A stretch of 64,000 nt of DNA from Clostridia bacterium (GCA_017465145.1 JAFTWU010000016.1:1-64000), one strand, 5' to 3'; numbered from the stretch's first letter, positions 42,574-50,511 are shown. Translations and numbers: made by a program. The notes: generated by a model from the letters alone, not told the origin.

Positions 42574-42576
42574 CCC

Positions 42577-42605
42577 TTGCAACAATTAATAAAATATAGT
42601 ATAAT
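42577..42605 (+). promoter_or_regulatory. Sigma-A promoter of smpB-metY-metA
   Basis: TTGCAA (42577-42582), 17-base spacer, TATAAT (42600-42605). Confidence 0.8.
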
Positions 42606-42640
42606 ATAATTTAAGGAATTTTAAGCCGAAAAGGATTTTT

Positions 42641-43096
42641 ATGGAAGAAAAAATCATTTGCTTAAACCGTTCTGCTAGCCACGAATATTTTATTTTAGAA
42701 AGGCTAGAAGCAGGCATCGTTTTAGAAGGTGCGGAAGTTAAATCTATCCGTTCTGGTAATTGCCAGCTTAAAGACAGTTTTTGCGTTATAGAACAGGGTG
42801 AACTGTTTATAAAAAATATGCATATTGCCGTTTACGATAAGTCAGGGGCGTTCAATACCCGCGATTCACGTAGAAGTAGAAAACTTTTAATCCACAAAAA
42901 AGAAATGGCAAAACTTTATTCAAAAGTTACGCAAAAAGGGTTAACGCTAATACCTCTTAAAATGTATTTTAAGCAAGCGTTAATAAAGGTTGAACTTGGG
43001 CTTTGTCAAGGTAAACACACCTACGACAAAAAGCGCTCTCAAATGGAAAAAGACTTAATGCGCGAAAAAGAACGCGTTATAAAAAACTATAAGTAA
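42641..43096 (+). CDS. smpB: SsrA-binding protein SmpB
   Basis: 151 residues. LNRSASHEYFILERLEAGIVLEGAEVKSIR and the conserved NTRDSRRSRKLLIHKKE region form the OB-fold that binds tmRNA; the C-terminal basic tail enters the mRNA channel. SmpB delivers alanyl-tmRNA to stalled ribosomes. The tmRNA gene lies 2.36 kb downstream. metY begins 37 bases after the stop with no terminator between. Confidence 0.97.
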   Translation: MEEKIICLNRSASHEYFILERLEAGIVLEGAEVKSIRSGNCQLKDSFCVIEQGELFIKNMHIAVYDKSGAFNTRDSRRSRKLLIHKKEMAKLYSKVTQKGLTLIPLKMYFKQALIKVELGLCQGKHTYDKKRSQMEKDLMREKERVIKNYK

Positions 43097-43133
43097 AATT
43101 AGGTAAAATTCTTACTGTTAAAGGAGAAAATAT

Positions 43134-44417
43134 ATGGCAAAAAAGAGAATTGAAACAATTTGTGTTCAAGGCGGTTACACCCCCAAGAACGGTGAACCAA
43201 GACAAATACCCATTATCCAAAGCACTACGTTTAAATACGATACTAGTGAAGACATGGGCAAACTTTTCGATTTAGAAGCCAGCGGTTATTTTTACACTAG
43301 ACTTCAAAACCCCACCAACGATTTCGTTGCAGCACGCCTTACCGAACTAGAAGGCGGTACTGCAGGTATGTTAACTTCGTCTGGTCAGGCAGCTAACTTC
43401 TTTTCAATTTTTAACATAGCGCAAAACGGTGACCACGTTGTTGCAAGTTCTGCAATCTACGGCGGTACGTTCAACTTATTCAACGTTACTATGAGAAAGA
43501 TGGGTATCGACTTTACCTTCGTTTCACCAGATAGTACTGAAGAAGAACTTGACAAAGCGTTTAAGCCCAACACTAAAGCGTTGTTTGGCGAAACTATCGC
43601 TAACCCTGCTTGTTCAGTTTTAGATATAGAACTCTTTGCAAAAGTTGCGCATAAACACGGCGTTCCGCTTATTATCGACAACACTTTTGCAACACCCGTT
43701 CATTGCAGACCTATCGAATGGGGTGCAGATATCGTAACGCACTCAACTACTAAATACATAGACGGCCACGGCTCTGCAGTTGGCGGTGCTATTATTGATA
43801 GCGGTAAATTCGATTGGACTAAATATGCAGATAAATACCCCGGATTAACTACCCCAGACGATAGTTATCACGGCGTTACTTATACCGAAAAATTCGGTCT
43901 TGCAGGCGCGTTTATCACTAAGGCAACTGCACAACTTATGCGCGACTTCGGTTCTATTCAAGCACCCCAAAATGCATACTATGCTAACCTTGGTTTAGAA
44001 AGTTTGCACGTAAGAATGGCACGCCACGCTGAAAACGGTCAAAAAGTTGCAGAATTTTTGAATAGTCACGAAAAAATCGCTTGGGTAAGATATTGTGGCT
44101 TGCCTAACGATAAATATTACGAACTTGGCAAAAAGTACTTGCCAAACGGCTCTTGCGGTGTTTTAAGTTTTGCTGTGAAAGGGGATAGAAAAGACGCTGA
44201 AAAACTTATGAAGAGTTTAAAAGTTGCCGCTATCGAAACACACGTTGCAGATGCGCGCACTTGTTGTTTACACCCCGCTAACGCAACTCACCGTCAATTA
44301 ACTGACGAACAATTAGAGGCTGCAGGTATTCCCGCAACCCTTATAAGATATTCTTGCGGTTTAGAAAACGCCCAAGACTTAATTGACGATTTAGCACAAG
44401 CGCTAGACCAAATTTAA
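43134..44417 (+). CDS. metY: O-acetylhomoserine sulfhydrylase (Cys/Met metabolism PLP enzyme)
   Basis: 427 residues, the length of the MetY class. PLP-dependent fold with TSSGQAANF, NPACSVLDIE, IIDNTFATP and THSTTKYIDGHGSAVGG (Schiff-base Lys in TTK). A long insertion typical of OAH sulfhydrylases lies at about 225-260. It converts O-acetylhomoserine and sulfide to homocysteine. metA, directly downstream, makes the substrate. No SAM riboswitch or T-box is visible in the 37-base gap upstream. Confidence 0.93.
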   Translation: MAKKRIETICVQGGYTPKNGEPRQIPIIQSTTFKYDTSEDMGKLFDLEASGYFYTRLQNPTNDFVAARLTELEGGTAGMLTSSGQAANFFSIFNIAQNGDHVVASSAIYGGTFNLFNVTMRKMGIDFTFVSPDSTEEELDKAFKPNTKALFGETIANPACSVLDIELFAKVAHKHGVPLIIDNTFATPVHCRPIEWGADIVTHSTTKYIDGHGSAVGGAIIDSGKFDWTKYADKYPGLTTPDDSYHGVTYTEKFGLAGAFITKATAQLMRDFGSIQAPQNAYYANLGLESLHVRMARHAENGQKVAEFLNSHEKIAWVRYCGLPNDKYYELGKKYLPNGSCGVLSFAVKGDRKDAEKLMKSLKVAAIETHVADARTCCLHPANATHRQLTDEQLEAAGIPATLIRYSCGLENAQDLIDDLAQALDQI

Positions 44418-44453
44418 GTTAAAAAAATAATTTTACAAAAGGAGGATAGATAA

Positions 44454-45365
44454 ATGCCTATTATCGTACCAAAAGATATTCCCGCAACAAAAACTTTACA
44501 AGCGGAAAATATTATCGTTATGAACGATAAACGCGCAATGAGTCAGGATATACGTCCGCTAGAAATTGCCATAATTAACCTTATGCCCACAAAAATAGTA
44601 ACGGAAACCCAACTAATGCGCCTTTTGTCAAATTCTCCGTTACAAGTAAATATAACCCTTATAAGCACAGAAAGTTACGTTGGTAAAAACACCCCCGTAG
44701 AACATTTGCAACGTTTTTATAAAACCTTTGCGGAAATTAAAAACAAAAAGTTCGACGGTATGATTATCACGGGCGCACCCGTAGAAGATATTGACTTTGC
44801 CGACGTTAAATATTGGAACGAACTTAAAGAAATTTTTGAGTTTGCACGCAAAAACGTTACTAGTACTATGTTTATTTGTTGGGGTGCTCAAGCAGGGCTA
44901 TACTATTACTACGGCATAGAAAAACATCCGTTGCCACAAAAACTATTCGGTATATACAAGCACAAAAAACTTGTTAAATACGATAGACTATTAAAGGGCA
45001 CGGACGACAGATTCTTTATGCCACACTCACGCCACACCACAATTAGTGAAGAAGATATTAAAAACTGTAAAGACTTAGTGTTGCTTGCATCATCAAAACA
45101 AGCGGGCGCGGCTATAATTCGTTCAAAAGATAATAAGTTTATATTCATAACGGGGCACCCCGAATACGATAGGGACACCTTAGAACTAGAATATAAACGC
45201 GATTTAGCAAAAGGTTTACCTATTGCTCCGCCTGAAAATTATTACGTAGACGGTAAGGAAAACGCTATTAATATGTGTTGGGTTTCAACGGCAAACCTAA
45301 TTTATATGAATTGGCTTAACCACTACGTATACCAGTTAACACCTTACGAAATAGAAGAAATTTAA
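44454..45365 (+). CDS. metA: Homoserine O-acetyltransferase, MetA family
   Basis: 303 residues. Cys nucleophile in FICWGAQAGLYY, catalytic His/Glu in TGHPEYD. Residue 111, which discriminates acetyl- from succinyl-CoA in this family, is Glu here (GAPVEDIDF), as in the acetyl-using Bacillus enzymes; E. coli has Gly. This agrees with the adjacent MetY. GGAGG ribosome site; 36-base gap after metY. Confidence 0.94.
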   Translation: MPIIVPKDIPATKTLQAENIIVMNDKRAMSQDIRPLEIAIINLMPTKIVTETQLMRLLSNSPLQVNITLISTESYVGKNTPVEHLQRFYKTFAEIKNKKFDGMIITGAPVEDIDFADVKYWNELKEIFEFARKNVTSTMFICWGAQAGLYYYYGIEKHPLPQKLFGIYKHKKLVKYDRLLKGTDDRFFMPHSRHTTISEEDIKNCKDLVLLASSKQAGAAIIRSKDNKFIFITGHPEYDRDTLELEYKRDLAKGLPIAPPENYYVDGKENAINMCWVSTANLIYMNWLNHYVYQLTPYEIEEI

Positions 45366-45424
45366 TTTTTCTAGCGTATACAGGCGCATATCGTATATAG
45401 ACGTACATATTTAAACAATAAAAA

Positions 45425-45446
45425 TTGCACCAAATTTTTGGTGCAA
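45425..45446 (+). other. Hairpin directly before tmRNA
   Basis: A 10-bp stem (45425-45434 with 45437-45446) with a T/A-rich apex and no T tail. It may be a processing signal at the mature tmRNA 5' end or a weak terminator of metA. No convincing ssrA promoter was found between metA and tmRNA. Confidence 0.4.
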
Positions 45447-45451
45447 CTTAT

Positions 45452-45805
45452 GGGGGCGTTTCAGTTTCGATTGGGCGCTGTGCGATAAGATATAAGCATA
45501 CCGAAGTCCCACCTTCGTTAAAATGGGATTAAATTTTAAATGCTAACAATCAAGAATTAGCATACGCTGCTTAATTTAAGCGTACGCTCTACTCACTTTT
45601 TCCCGTCGGGGTGGGCTAGAGTGTCAGTTAAGGCGGGGTACGGTTTTATCGTATGACTGTGGCGATAAAACGGAATTTAACAGTATAGGCATAGGTAAAG
45701 GTCGCCAACGACCGTATCTATACTGAAATTTAATCGTTGGATAAGTATGTAGAAGGTTTTATTAATCCGTTCAAGACCGGAGTGCAACTCTCCGCGTCTC
45801 CACCA
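45452..45805 (+). ncRNA. ssrA: Transfer-messenger RNA (tmRNA)
   Basis: 354 nt. The 5' end GGGGGCG pairs with CGTCTCC before the encoded ACCA 3' end, giving the tRNA-like acceptor stem. GTTTCAGTTTCGATT and GGAGTGCAACTCTCC form the D- and T-arm regions. The tag frame begins GCT at 45542 and encodes ANNQELAYAA followed by TAA at 45572-45574. It rescues stalled ribosomes and tags products for proteolysis. A terminator follows at once. Confidence 0.97.
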
Positions 45806-45811
45806 AAAACT

Positions 45812-45843
45812 AAAAGGGCGTATTTAACGCCCTTTTATTTTTT
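45812..45843 (+). terminator. Intrinsic terminator of ssrA
   Basis: A 10-bp stem (45812-45821 with 45827-45836), then ATTTTTT. The next stretch, 45844-45950, shows no gene. Confidence 0.9.
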
Positions 45844-45950
45844 GCATATAGTACGAATACAAGGAGAGTTGCTGGGGGAGAAAATAAACCGTTCTAAAAC
45901 GCGGTAAAAAGTCGGTAAAGGTTTTGTTTAAGTATAAAACCCCATAACGC

Positions 45951-45979
45951 TTGATTTTTTATTATTTATTATCTATAAT
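45951..45979 (+). promoter_or_regulatory. Sigma-A promoter of chrA pair, near-leaderless
   Basis: TTGATT (45951-45956), 17-base spacer, TATAAT (45974-45979). Only 8 bases separate the -10 box from the ATG at 45988. Confidence 0.7.
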
Positions 45980-45987
45980 ATAAAGGT

Positions 45988-46608
45988 ATGGAAAAATTTA
46001 AAAAAGTTCTTAAATTATTCTTAATAATGTTCAAAATCGGTTTGTTCACTTTTGGTGGCGGTTATGCAATGATAGCCGTTTTAGAGCGTGAATTCGTTGA
46101 AAGACAAAAGTGGCTTGCTGATGAAGAATTCTTAAACATCGCAGGTATTGCAGAATCAACCCCAGGTCCTATAGCGATAAATAGCGCAACTTATATCGGC
46201 TATAAAATTGCAGGCTTTTTCGGTTCGCTTTTTGCAACGCTTGGCGTAGTTTTGCCGTCTTTTATTATAATTTTTGCCATATCTTTCGTGTTCGATTGGT
46301 TTAGTTCTTTAGAATACGTTACCTATGCTTTCCGCGGTATTCAAGCGTGCGTTGCCTTCTTAATTTTTAGTGCGGGGCTAAAGATGTTTTCTAAACTAAA
46401 GAAAAACCCGTTCAACCTTATTCTATACCTAATAACGCTTATAAGTTTTACCTTGCTTGCACTATTCGGCAGTCAATTTTCCGCCGTGTTCTACGTTTTA
46501 ATCGGTGGGGGGATAGGCGTTATCGTATACCTTATCGGTCTACTTGTTGCGCGCAAAAAGAAGAAAAACACCCCTAAAGACAACGCGGGCGAAGGGGGTA
46601 ACGAATAA
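45988..46608 (+). CDS. Chromate transporter, short ChrA subunit 1
   Basis: 206 residues, one chromate-transport domain: FKIGLFTFGGGYAMIAVLEREFVE, IAESTPGPIAINSATYIGYK, then five or so membrane helices and a charged tail. Short ChrA proteins are encoded as pairs whose products together equal the long two-domain transporter. The natural substrate in anaerobes may be another anion such as sulfate. The ATG at 45988 lies 8 bases after TATAAT, so the transcript has almost no leader. The stop overlaps the next ATG by one base. Confidence 0.92.
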   Translation: MEKFKKVLKLFLIMFKIGLFTFGGGYAMIAVLEREFVERQKWLADEEFLNIAGIAESTPGPIAINSATYIGYKIAGFFGSLFATLGVVLPSFIIIFAISFVFDWFSSLEYVTYAFRGIQACVAFLIFSAGLKMFSKLKKNPFNLILYLITLISFTLLALFGSQFSAVFYVLIGGGIGVIVYLIGLLVARKKKKNTPKDNAGEGGNE

Positions 46609-47228
46609 TGTTAATTTTACTAGAACTACTTCTTACCTTCCTTAAAGTTGGAGCAACGTCTTTTGGCGGTGGTTACGGGATGATACCTCTTCTCAGCGAA
46701 GAAGTTATTATTCACGGCTGGATGACGGCAGAAGAATTTAGAGCTTTCCTTGCCGTTGCAGAGTCAACTCCCGGTCCTATCGCTATAAATATGGCAACCT
46801 TTATCGGTTCTCAAGTTGGGGCAAATCTTTTCCCTAACGCCGTGGCACTAGGCAGATTTTTAGGCGCGTTTATAGCAACGTTTGGTGTTGTTTTACCCGC
46901 TTTCGTAATAATTTTAATAATCGTTGCTGTCGTTAATAAACTTATGGAATACGCTGGTGTAAAAGCCTTTTTGTCGGGTATACGCCCCGTCGTAATAGGT
47001 CTTATAACGGCAACGGGCATAACTATGCTTTTAGAAGTTATGCTCGGCATTAAAACGCTATACGGAACGGTTGCATTTGATTGGAAAGCGCTAGTAATTT
47101 TCTTGTCAATGGGTGCAATTTACTATCCTGTAAAACTTGTTAAAAAGAAAACCGTATCGCCAATTTTGTTAATTGCGGTTTCCGCCGTTTTAGGAATACT
47201 GTTATACTCACCGCTATTGCCAATTTAA
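46608..47228 (+). CDS. Chromate transporter, short ChrA subunit 2
   Basis: 206 residues, paralogous to the upstream gene: LKVGATSFGGGYGMIPLLSEEVI and VAESTPGPIAINMATFIGSQVG, followed by membrane helices. It starts on the last base of the first chrA stop codon (taATG), giving coupled synthesis of the two halves. The partner halves should insert with opposite topology. No terminator is clear before the sigma promoter. Confidence 0.92.
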   Translation: MLILLELLLTFLKVGATSFGGGYGMIPLLSEEVIIHGWMTAEEFRAFLAVAESTPGPIAINMATFIGSQVGANLFPNAVALGRFLGAFIATFGVVLPAFVIILIIVAVVNKLMEYAGVKAFLSGIRPVVIGLITATGITMLLEVMLGIKTLYGTVAFDWKALVIFLSMGAIYYPVKLVKKKTVSPILLIAVSAVLGILLYSPLLPI

Positions 47229-47267
47229 TTAAGAATAAAAATAAAAAGCTTGAAAAAATTAATTTTT

Positions 47268-47300
47268 ACCAATAAAGCAGGTCTTTCATTTGTAATATAA
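47268..47300 (+). promoter_or_regulatory. Putative ECF-sigma autoregulated promoter (site A)
   Basis: ACCAATAAA (47268-47276), 13 bases, TTGTAATATAA (47290-47300), then CTGAAA. The same two blocks with the same spacing occur at 49108-49140. It lies 43 bases before the sigma gene, behind an A/T tract. An 11-bp inverted repeat CAGGTCTTTCA/TGAAAGGCCTG overlaps the site. Confidence 0.7.
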
Positions 47301-47342
47301 CTGAAAGGCCTGTTGATTTTATGTTTAACTATTAAGGAAGAG

Positions 47343-47855
47343 ATGAAACTTGACTCATTTATTGAACAATTTAAGATAAACGATTATCGCCGATTCGACG
47401 AATTTTACGCGCTAACTTCTAAGAACGTGTATTTCACCGCGCTTGGCATTTTAAAAGATAAAGCCCTAGCGGAAGATATTATGCAAGAAACTTTCGTTTC
47501 GTTTTTAGAAAACGTGGAAAATATCCGCCCGAACGAAAACGTTAACGCCTATTTAAGCGTTATAGCGCGCAACAAAAGTATAAATTTATACAATAAAAAC
47601 AAGCGCGTGGAATACGGCGAAGATAACCTTATTAAAGTTAAAGTTGACGGCAACTTTGATAGCGGTGGGGTAGAAGAAATATTAAACCTTTTACCAAACG
47701 CCGACGATAGAGAAATTATAACTTATCACGTAGTTTTGGGTTATAAATTTAACGAAATTGCAAAGATATTAAATAAACCCCTTGGTACTGTGCTTTGGAA
47801 GTACAACAGAGCAATGAAACTTTTACAAACCAGGGTAGGAGATTTGTATGAATAA
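47343..47855 (+). CDS. ECF-type (sigma-70 family) RNA polymerase sigma factor
   Basis: 170 residues. Region 2 includes YFTALGILKDKALAEDIMQETFVSFLENV, and region 4 ends with LGYKFNEIAKILNKPLGTVLWKYNRAMKLL. There is no region 1 or 3, as in ECF sigmas. The ATG at 47343 has an AAGGAAG site; the longer TTG frame does not. The gene overlaps the next one by 8 bases, the usual sigma/anti-sigma arrangement. The promoter at 47268-47300 repeats ahead of a lipoprotein at 49172, so it probably reads both. Confidence 0.9.
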   Translation: MKLDSFIEQFKINDYRRFDEFYALTSKNVYFTALGILKDKALAEDIMQETFVSFLENVENIRPNENVNAYLSVIARNKSINLYNKNKRVEYGEDNLIKVKVDGNFDSGGVEEILNLLPNADDREIITYHVVLGYKFNEIAKILNKPLGTVLWKYNRAMKLLQTRVGDLYE

Positions 47856-48963
47856 AAAACAAATTAAAAACCTTTTACAACAAAAAGCGGAAAAAACGCA
47901 AGTAAAAGATTGTACTAACGAAATTTTATCAAAAACTCATCATACCGCAGTACACGGCGACGTTGCCGTGCAAAATAGCGGTGGTGCGGGTGCAATAGCG
48001 CTAAAGCGTAAGCCTTGGCTATATATGGTGTGCGTGGCGTTAGTTCTTGCAATTACCGTTGCGGTTATCCCTTGGAGCACGATTTTTGGTAAAACCCCGT
48101 CTGGATTAGCGGTTGGCGAAACCGAACAAGTAATGTCCAAAGAAATGATTGCCCTAGGTAACCTTATAACTACTACAGCAGACAGTCAGGCGCGCTTTTT
48201 CAGTAACGATGGCGAAGACGGTGAAGGTGGTGGTGGCGGAAACGGTGGCGAAAATCCAAATCCCCCAGCGCCAATAGGTAACGGATTTTTAACGGGTAGA
48301 GACGATTTGGTTAAAGAAATTAACCACTATTTATTAACGGGCAACGCCCTTGTTGAACAAGATAATATCCAACTACAACTTGTTGAAAATACCGATGAAA
48401 ATTATTTAGAGTATAAATATAAACTTACCGCAAGTTATAAAGACGGCAAAGAATACGGCATAAGTTACGTTGCTTATTATAACACTGTAGAAGAAAGTGA
48501 AGAAGAAGTTGAAATTGCAGGTATTATCATTATTGATGAAACTCCCTATCAATTTGAATGTGAAAAAGAAACCGATGGGGAAGAAGTAGAACTAGAATTA
48601 AAACTTATCACGGGTGAAAATTCTTATATAATCGCATCAAACGAAATAGATACCGAAGAAACGGAATTTACAATTACTTTTTATGCGTTTGATATCGCGC
48701 TAAACGGCGCAACTATCGAAGTGGAAACGGATGGTGAAGATAAAAAGGTTACCATAACCGTAGAAGATTATATTTTTAGCGTAAGCAGAACATATAAGTT
48801 CTTTTTTAGAGATGAAGTTATTGACTGTGAATACGGTTTTGAACTTCCAGGTTTTGAAAACGAAAATAGATTTTCTATTCACGTTCATAAGGATAAATAC
48901 ACCTATTTGTTTGGCGATAGCCACTCAATAGACCACGACAAAATCCCCGGTAGAAGAAAATAA
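47848..48963 (+). CDS. Single-pass membrane protein, probable anti-sigma factor with extracytoplasmic sensor domain
   Basis: 371 residues. The cytosolic N-terminus (about 1-53) is followed by one membrane helix (about 54-75, WLYMVCVALVLAITVAVIPW), a Gly/Glu/Asn-rich linker and a beta-rich extracytoplasmic domain (about 150-340). No canonical zinc-binding HxxxCxxC motif is present, although the N-terminus contains one Cys and two adjacent His. The domain around EIAGIIIIDETPYQFECEKETDGEE aligns with the lipoprotein downstream. It overlaps the sigma gene by 8 bases with an AGGAG site. The anti-sigma role is inferred from context and topology. Confidence 0.72.
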   Translation: MNKKQIKNLLQQKAEKTQVKDCTNEILSKTHHTAVHGDVAVQNSGGAGAIALKRKPWLYMVCVALVLAITVAVIPWSTIFGKTPSGLAVGETEQVMSKEMIALGNLITTTADSQARFFSNDGEDGEGGGGGNGGENPNPPAPIGNGFLTGRDDLVKEINHYLLTGNALVEQDNIQLQLVENTDENYLEYKYKLTASYKDGKEYGISYVAYYNTVEESEEEVEIAGIIIIDETPYQFECEKETDGEEVELELKLITGENSYIIASNEIDTEETEFTITFYAFDIALNGATIEVETDGEDKKVTITVEDYIFSVSRTYKFFFRDEVIDCEYGFELPGFENENRFSIHVHKDKYTYLFGDSHSIDHDKIPGRRK

Positions 48964-49053
48964 ATTTTATTAAACAGGCAATTAAAAAATTCGTTTAGTA
49001 TTATGCTAGATTAATTTATTATTGCCTTGCCTAATACCAAATCTTAACGTATA

Positions 49054-49089
49054 AAAATATCCCCACAAAAGGTTGGGGATATTTTTTTT
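49054..49089 (+). terminator. Intrinsic terminator of the sigma operon
   Basis: An 11-bp stem (49054-49064 with 49075-49085) with a long T run. It separates the sigma operon from the lipoprotein. Confidence 0.92.
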
Positions 49090-49107
49090 GAAAAAAATTT
49101 TAAAATT

Positions 49108-49140
49108 ACCAATAAAACGCTTTTTTGGTTTGTAATATAA
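49108..49140 (+). promoter_or_regulatory. Putative ECF-sigma promoter of the lipoprotein (site B)
   Basis: ACCAATAAA (49108-49116), 13 bases, TTGTAATATAA (49130-49140), then GTGAAA. It matches site A in both blocks and spacing while the 13-base spacer is unrelated. Confidence 0.72.
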
Positions 49141-49171
49141 GTGAAAACAAAAATAAATAGGGAGAAAAACT

Positions 49172-50044
49172 ATGAAAAACAATCTACTTAAAAAATTAAC
49201 GGCAATAATTCTCTCACTTGTTTTAGTGATAGGCATTGGCGTGATGGTTTCCGCTTGTAAGCCTAAAGACGACGGCAACGATATTTCTTTTGAAAGTGCA
49301 ACCGACTATTCGGTAATGGGCGGTATAGGGCTATTAAATGACGGTGGCGCAACCACTCAATCGGTAAAGACTTATGCGACTAGTTATAGTGGCGGAAACA
49401 CTTTAAGTGAAGTTCAAAAGAACGGCATACTTAAAAACCTTGCTTTCGCACAAAATATGGTTAATCAAGACGTTGTGAAAAGCCCCGTAACCGAATCTGA
49501 TAGAGAAGGTTATTCTTTAACTTACACGATAACGGCAGACGGTTTATCTGGTAGTGGTCAAGTATACGTTTTCCATTATAATGAAAATACCACTTTAGAC
49601 GGCGACGTGTTGCTTGAAGGCGTTGTTATCTTCAACGGCGCTGAATATCAAATTATAGGCGAAAAAGAAGTAGACGGCAACGAACAAGAATTCACTTTCA
49701 CTATTAAACTAAACGAATTGGCAAAAGTTGTTGTAGAACACGAAACGGAACTTAACGACAACGAATTCTCTTATGCAATCTACGCTGGTAGCGTTAAGAT
49801 TTACGAATCTTCTTTCGAATATGAAGTTAACGACCTTGGTAACGTAAAGGTTAACTTTGAATTAGAAGTTGGCGAATTTGAAATAGAATACGACTTTGAA
49901 TTCGTTAACGTAGAAGGCGAAGACCTTATTAAGGTTGATATTAACGGCTCTATTCTAAACGTAACTGTATATATTCGCGTTACTGAAGTTGAAGGCGAAC
50001 TAAACTTTGAATTCGTAAGCTTAGACGGCGGTTTGGTAGCATAA
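49172..50044 (+). CDS. Lipoprotein paralogous to the anti-sigma sensor domain
   Basis: 290 residues. Signal peptide with lipobox VSAC (Cys at about residue 29). The mature protein is acidic and beta-rich. The stretch LLEGVVIFNGAEYQIIGEKE and the following DGNEQEFTFTIKL align with the extracytoplasmic domain of the preceding anti-sigma protein (about 120 residues alignable by eye). GGGAG ribosome site. It has its own copy of the sigma promoter and a strong terminator. It is possibly a ligand-binding decoy, a feedback partner or the stress effector of this circuit. I recognise no named family. Confidence 0.75.
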   Translation: MKNNLLKKLTAIILSLVLVIGIGVMVSACKPKDDGNDISFESATDYSVMGGIGLLNDGGATTQSVKTYATSYSGGNTLSEVQKNGILKNLAFAQNMVNQDVVKSPVTESDREGYSLTYTITADGLSGSGQVYVFHYNENTTLDGDVLLEGVVIFNGAEYQIIGEKEVDGNEQEFTFTIKLNELAKVVVEHETELNDNEFSYAIYAGSVKIYESSFEYEVNDLGNVKVNFELEVGEFEIEYDFEFVNVEGEDLIKVDINGSILNVTVYIRVTEVEGELNFEFVSLDGGLVA

Positions 50045-50133
50045 ACTATCGCTAAACATAATACGCGCAGTATATTGCGCAAGTAAAATTAATCACAGAT
50101 GAGTCAACTCATGTAATCATATCCTTTCATCTG

Positions 50134-50163
50134 AAAAAGTCACCAAATTCTTGGTGGCTTTTT
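50134..50163 (+). terminator. Intrinsic terminator of the lipoprotein
   Basis: A 13-bp stem (50134-50146 with 50151-50163) with loop ATTC and T run. A 7-bp stem (CAGATGA/TCATCTG) lies just upstream. Confidence 0.9.
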
Positions 50164-50242
50164 CATTTTGTCGAAGTATGGCAGTTTAAAAATTAAAAAT
50201 AACGCAATATATAAAACCTTTTTAATTTTTTTAGTTTATAAT

Positions 50243-50271
50243 TTGCCTTGTTTAAATTTTTGTGTTATTAT
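50243..50271 (+). promoter_or_regulatory. Sigma-A promoter of tRNA-Gly
   Basis: TTGCCT (50243-50248), 17-base spacer, TATTAT (50266-50271), about 65 bases before the tRNA. Confidence 0.65.
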
Positions 50272-50337
50272 TAATAGGCGAAAGGGTAAAGGTTAACAAA
50301 AAAAGGCTTTCGTTTAGTGTCTAAATCTAAATTTTAT

Positions 50338-50411
50338 GCAGGTGTAGTTCATCGGTAGAATGAGAGCTTCCCAAGCTTTAGAGGTGGGTTCGATTCCCAT
50401 CACCTGCTCCA
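50338..50411 (+). tRNA. tRNA-Gly (anticodon CCC)
   Basis: 74 nt with encoded CCA. Acceptor GCAGGTG/CACCTGC, D stem GTTC/GAAT, anticodon stem AGAGC/GCTTT with loop TTCCCAA (anticodon CCC, codon GGG), T arm GTGGG-TTCGATT-CCCAT. Confidence 0.97.
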
Positions 50412-50421
50412 CAAACAAAAA

Positions 50422-50450
50422 CACCCGTTTTTATGGGTGCTTTTCTCTTT
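50422..50450 (+). terminator. Terminator of tRNA-Gly
   Basis: A short 5-bp stem (50422-50426 with 50435-50439) followed by a T/C-rich tail. Modest strength. Confidence 0.55.
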
Positions 50451-50511
50451 TATGTGCGAATATTTTGTAAATTATTTTTTGTAAATTTATATATTTATCA
50501 ACTTGTCTTTA

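Noticed and set aside
43097-43133. SAM riboswitch or T-box ahead of metY
   Set aside because: The gap is 37 bases, too short for either element.
47277-47311. CAGGTCTTTCA/TGAAAGGCCTG hairpin read as terminator of chrA
   Set aside because: It overlaps the -10 region of the duplicated promoter and has no proper T tail. Part of the repeat is constrained by the promoter motif.
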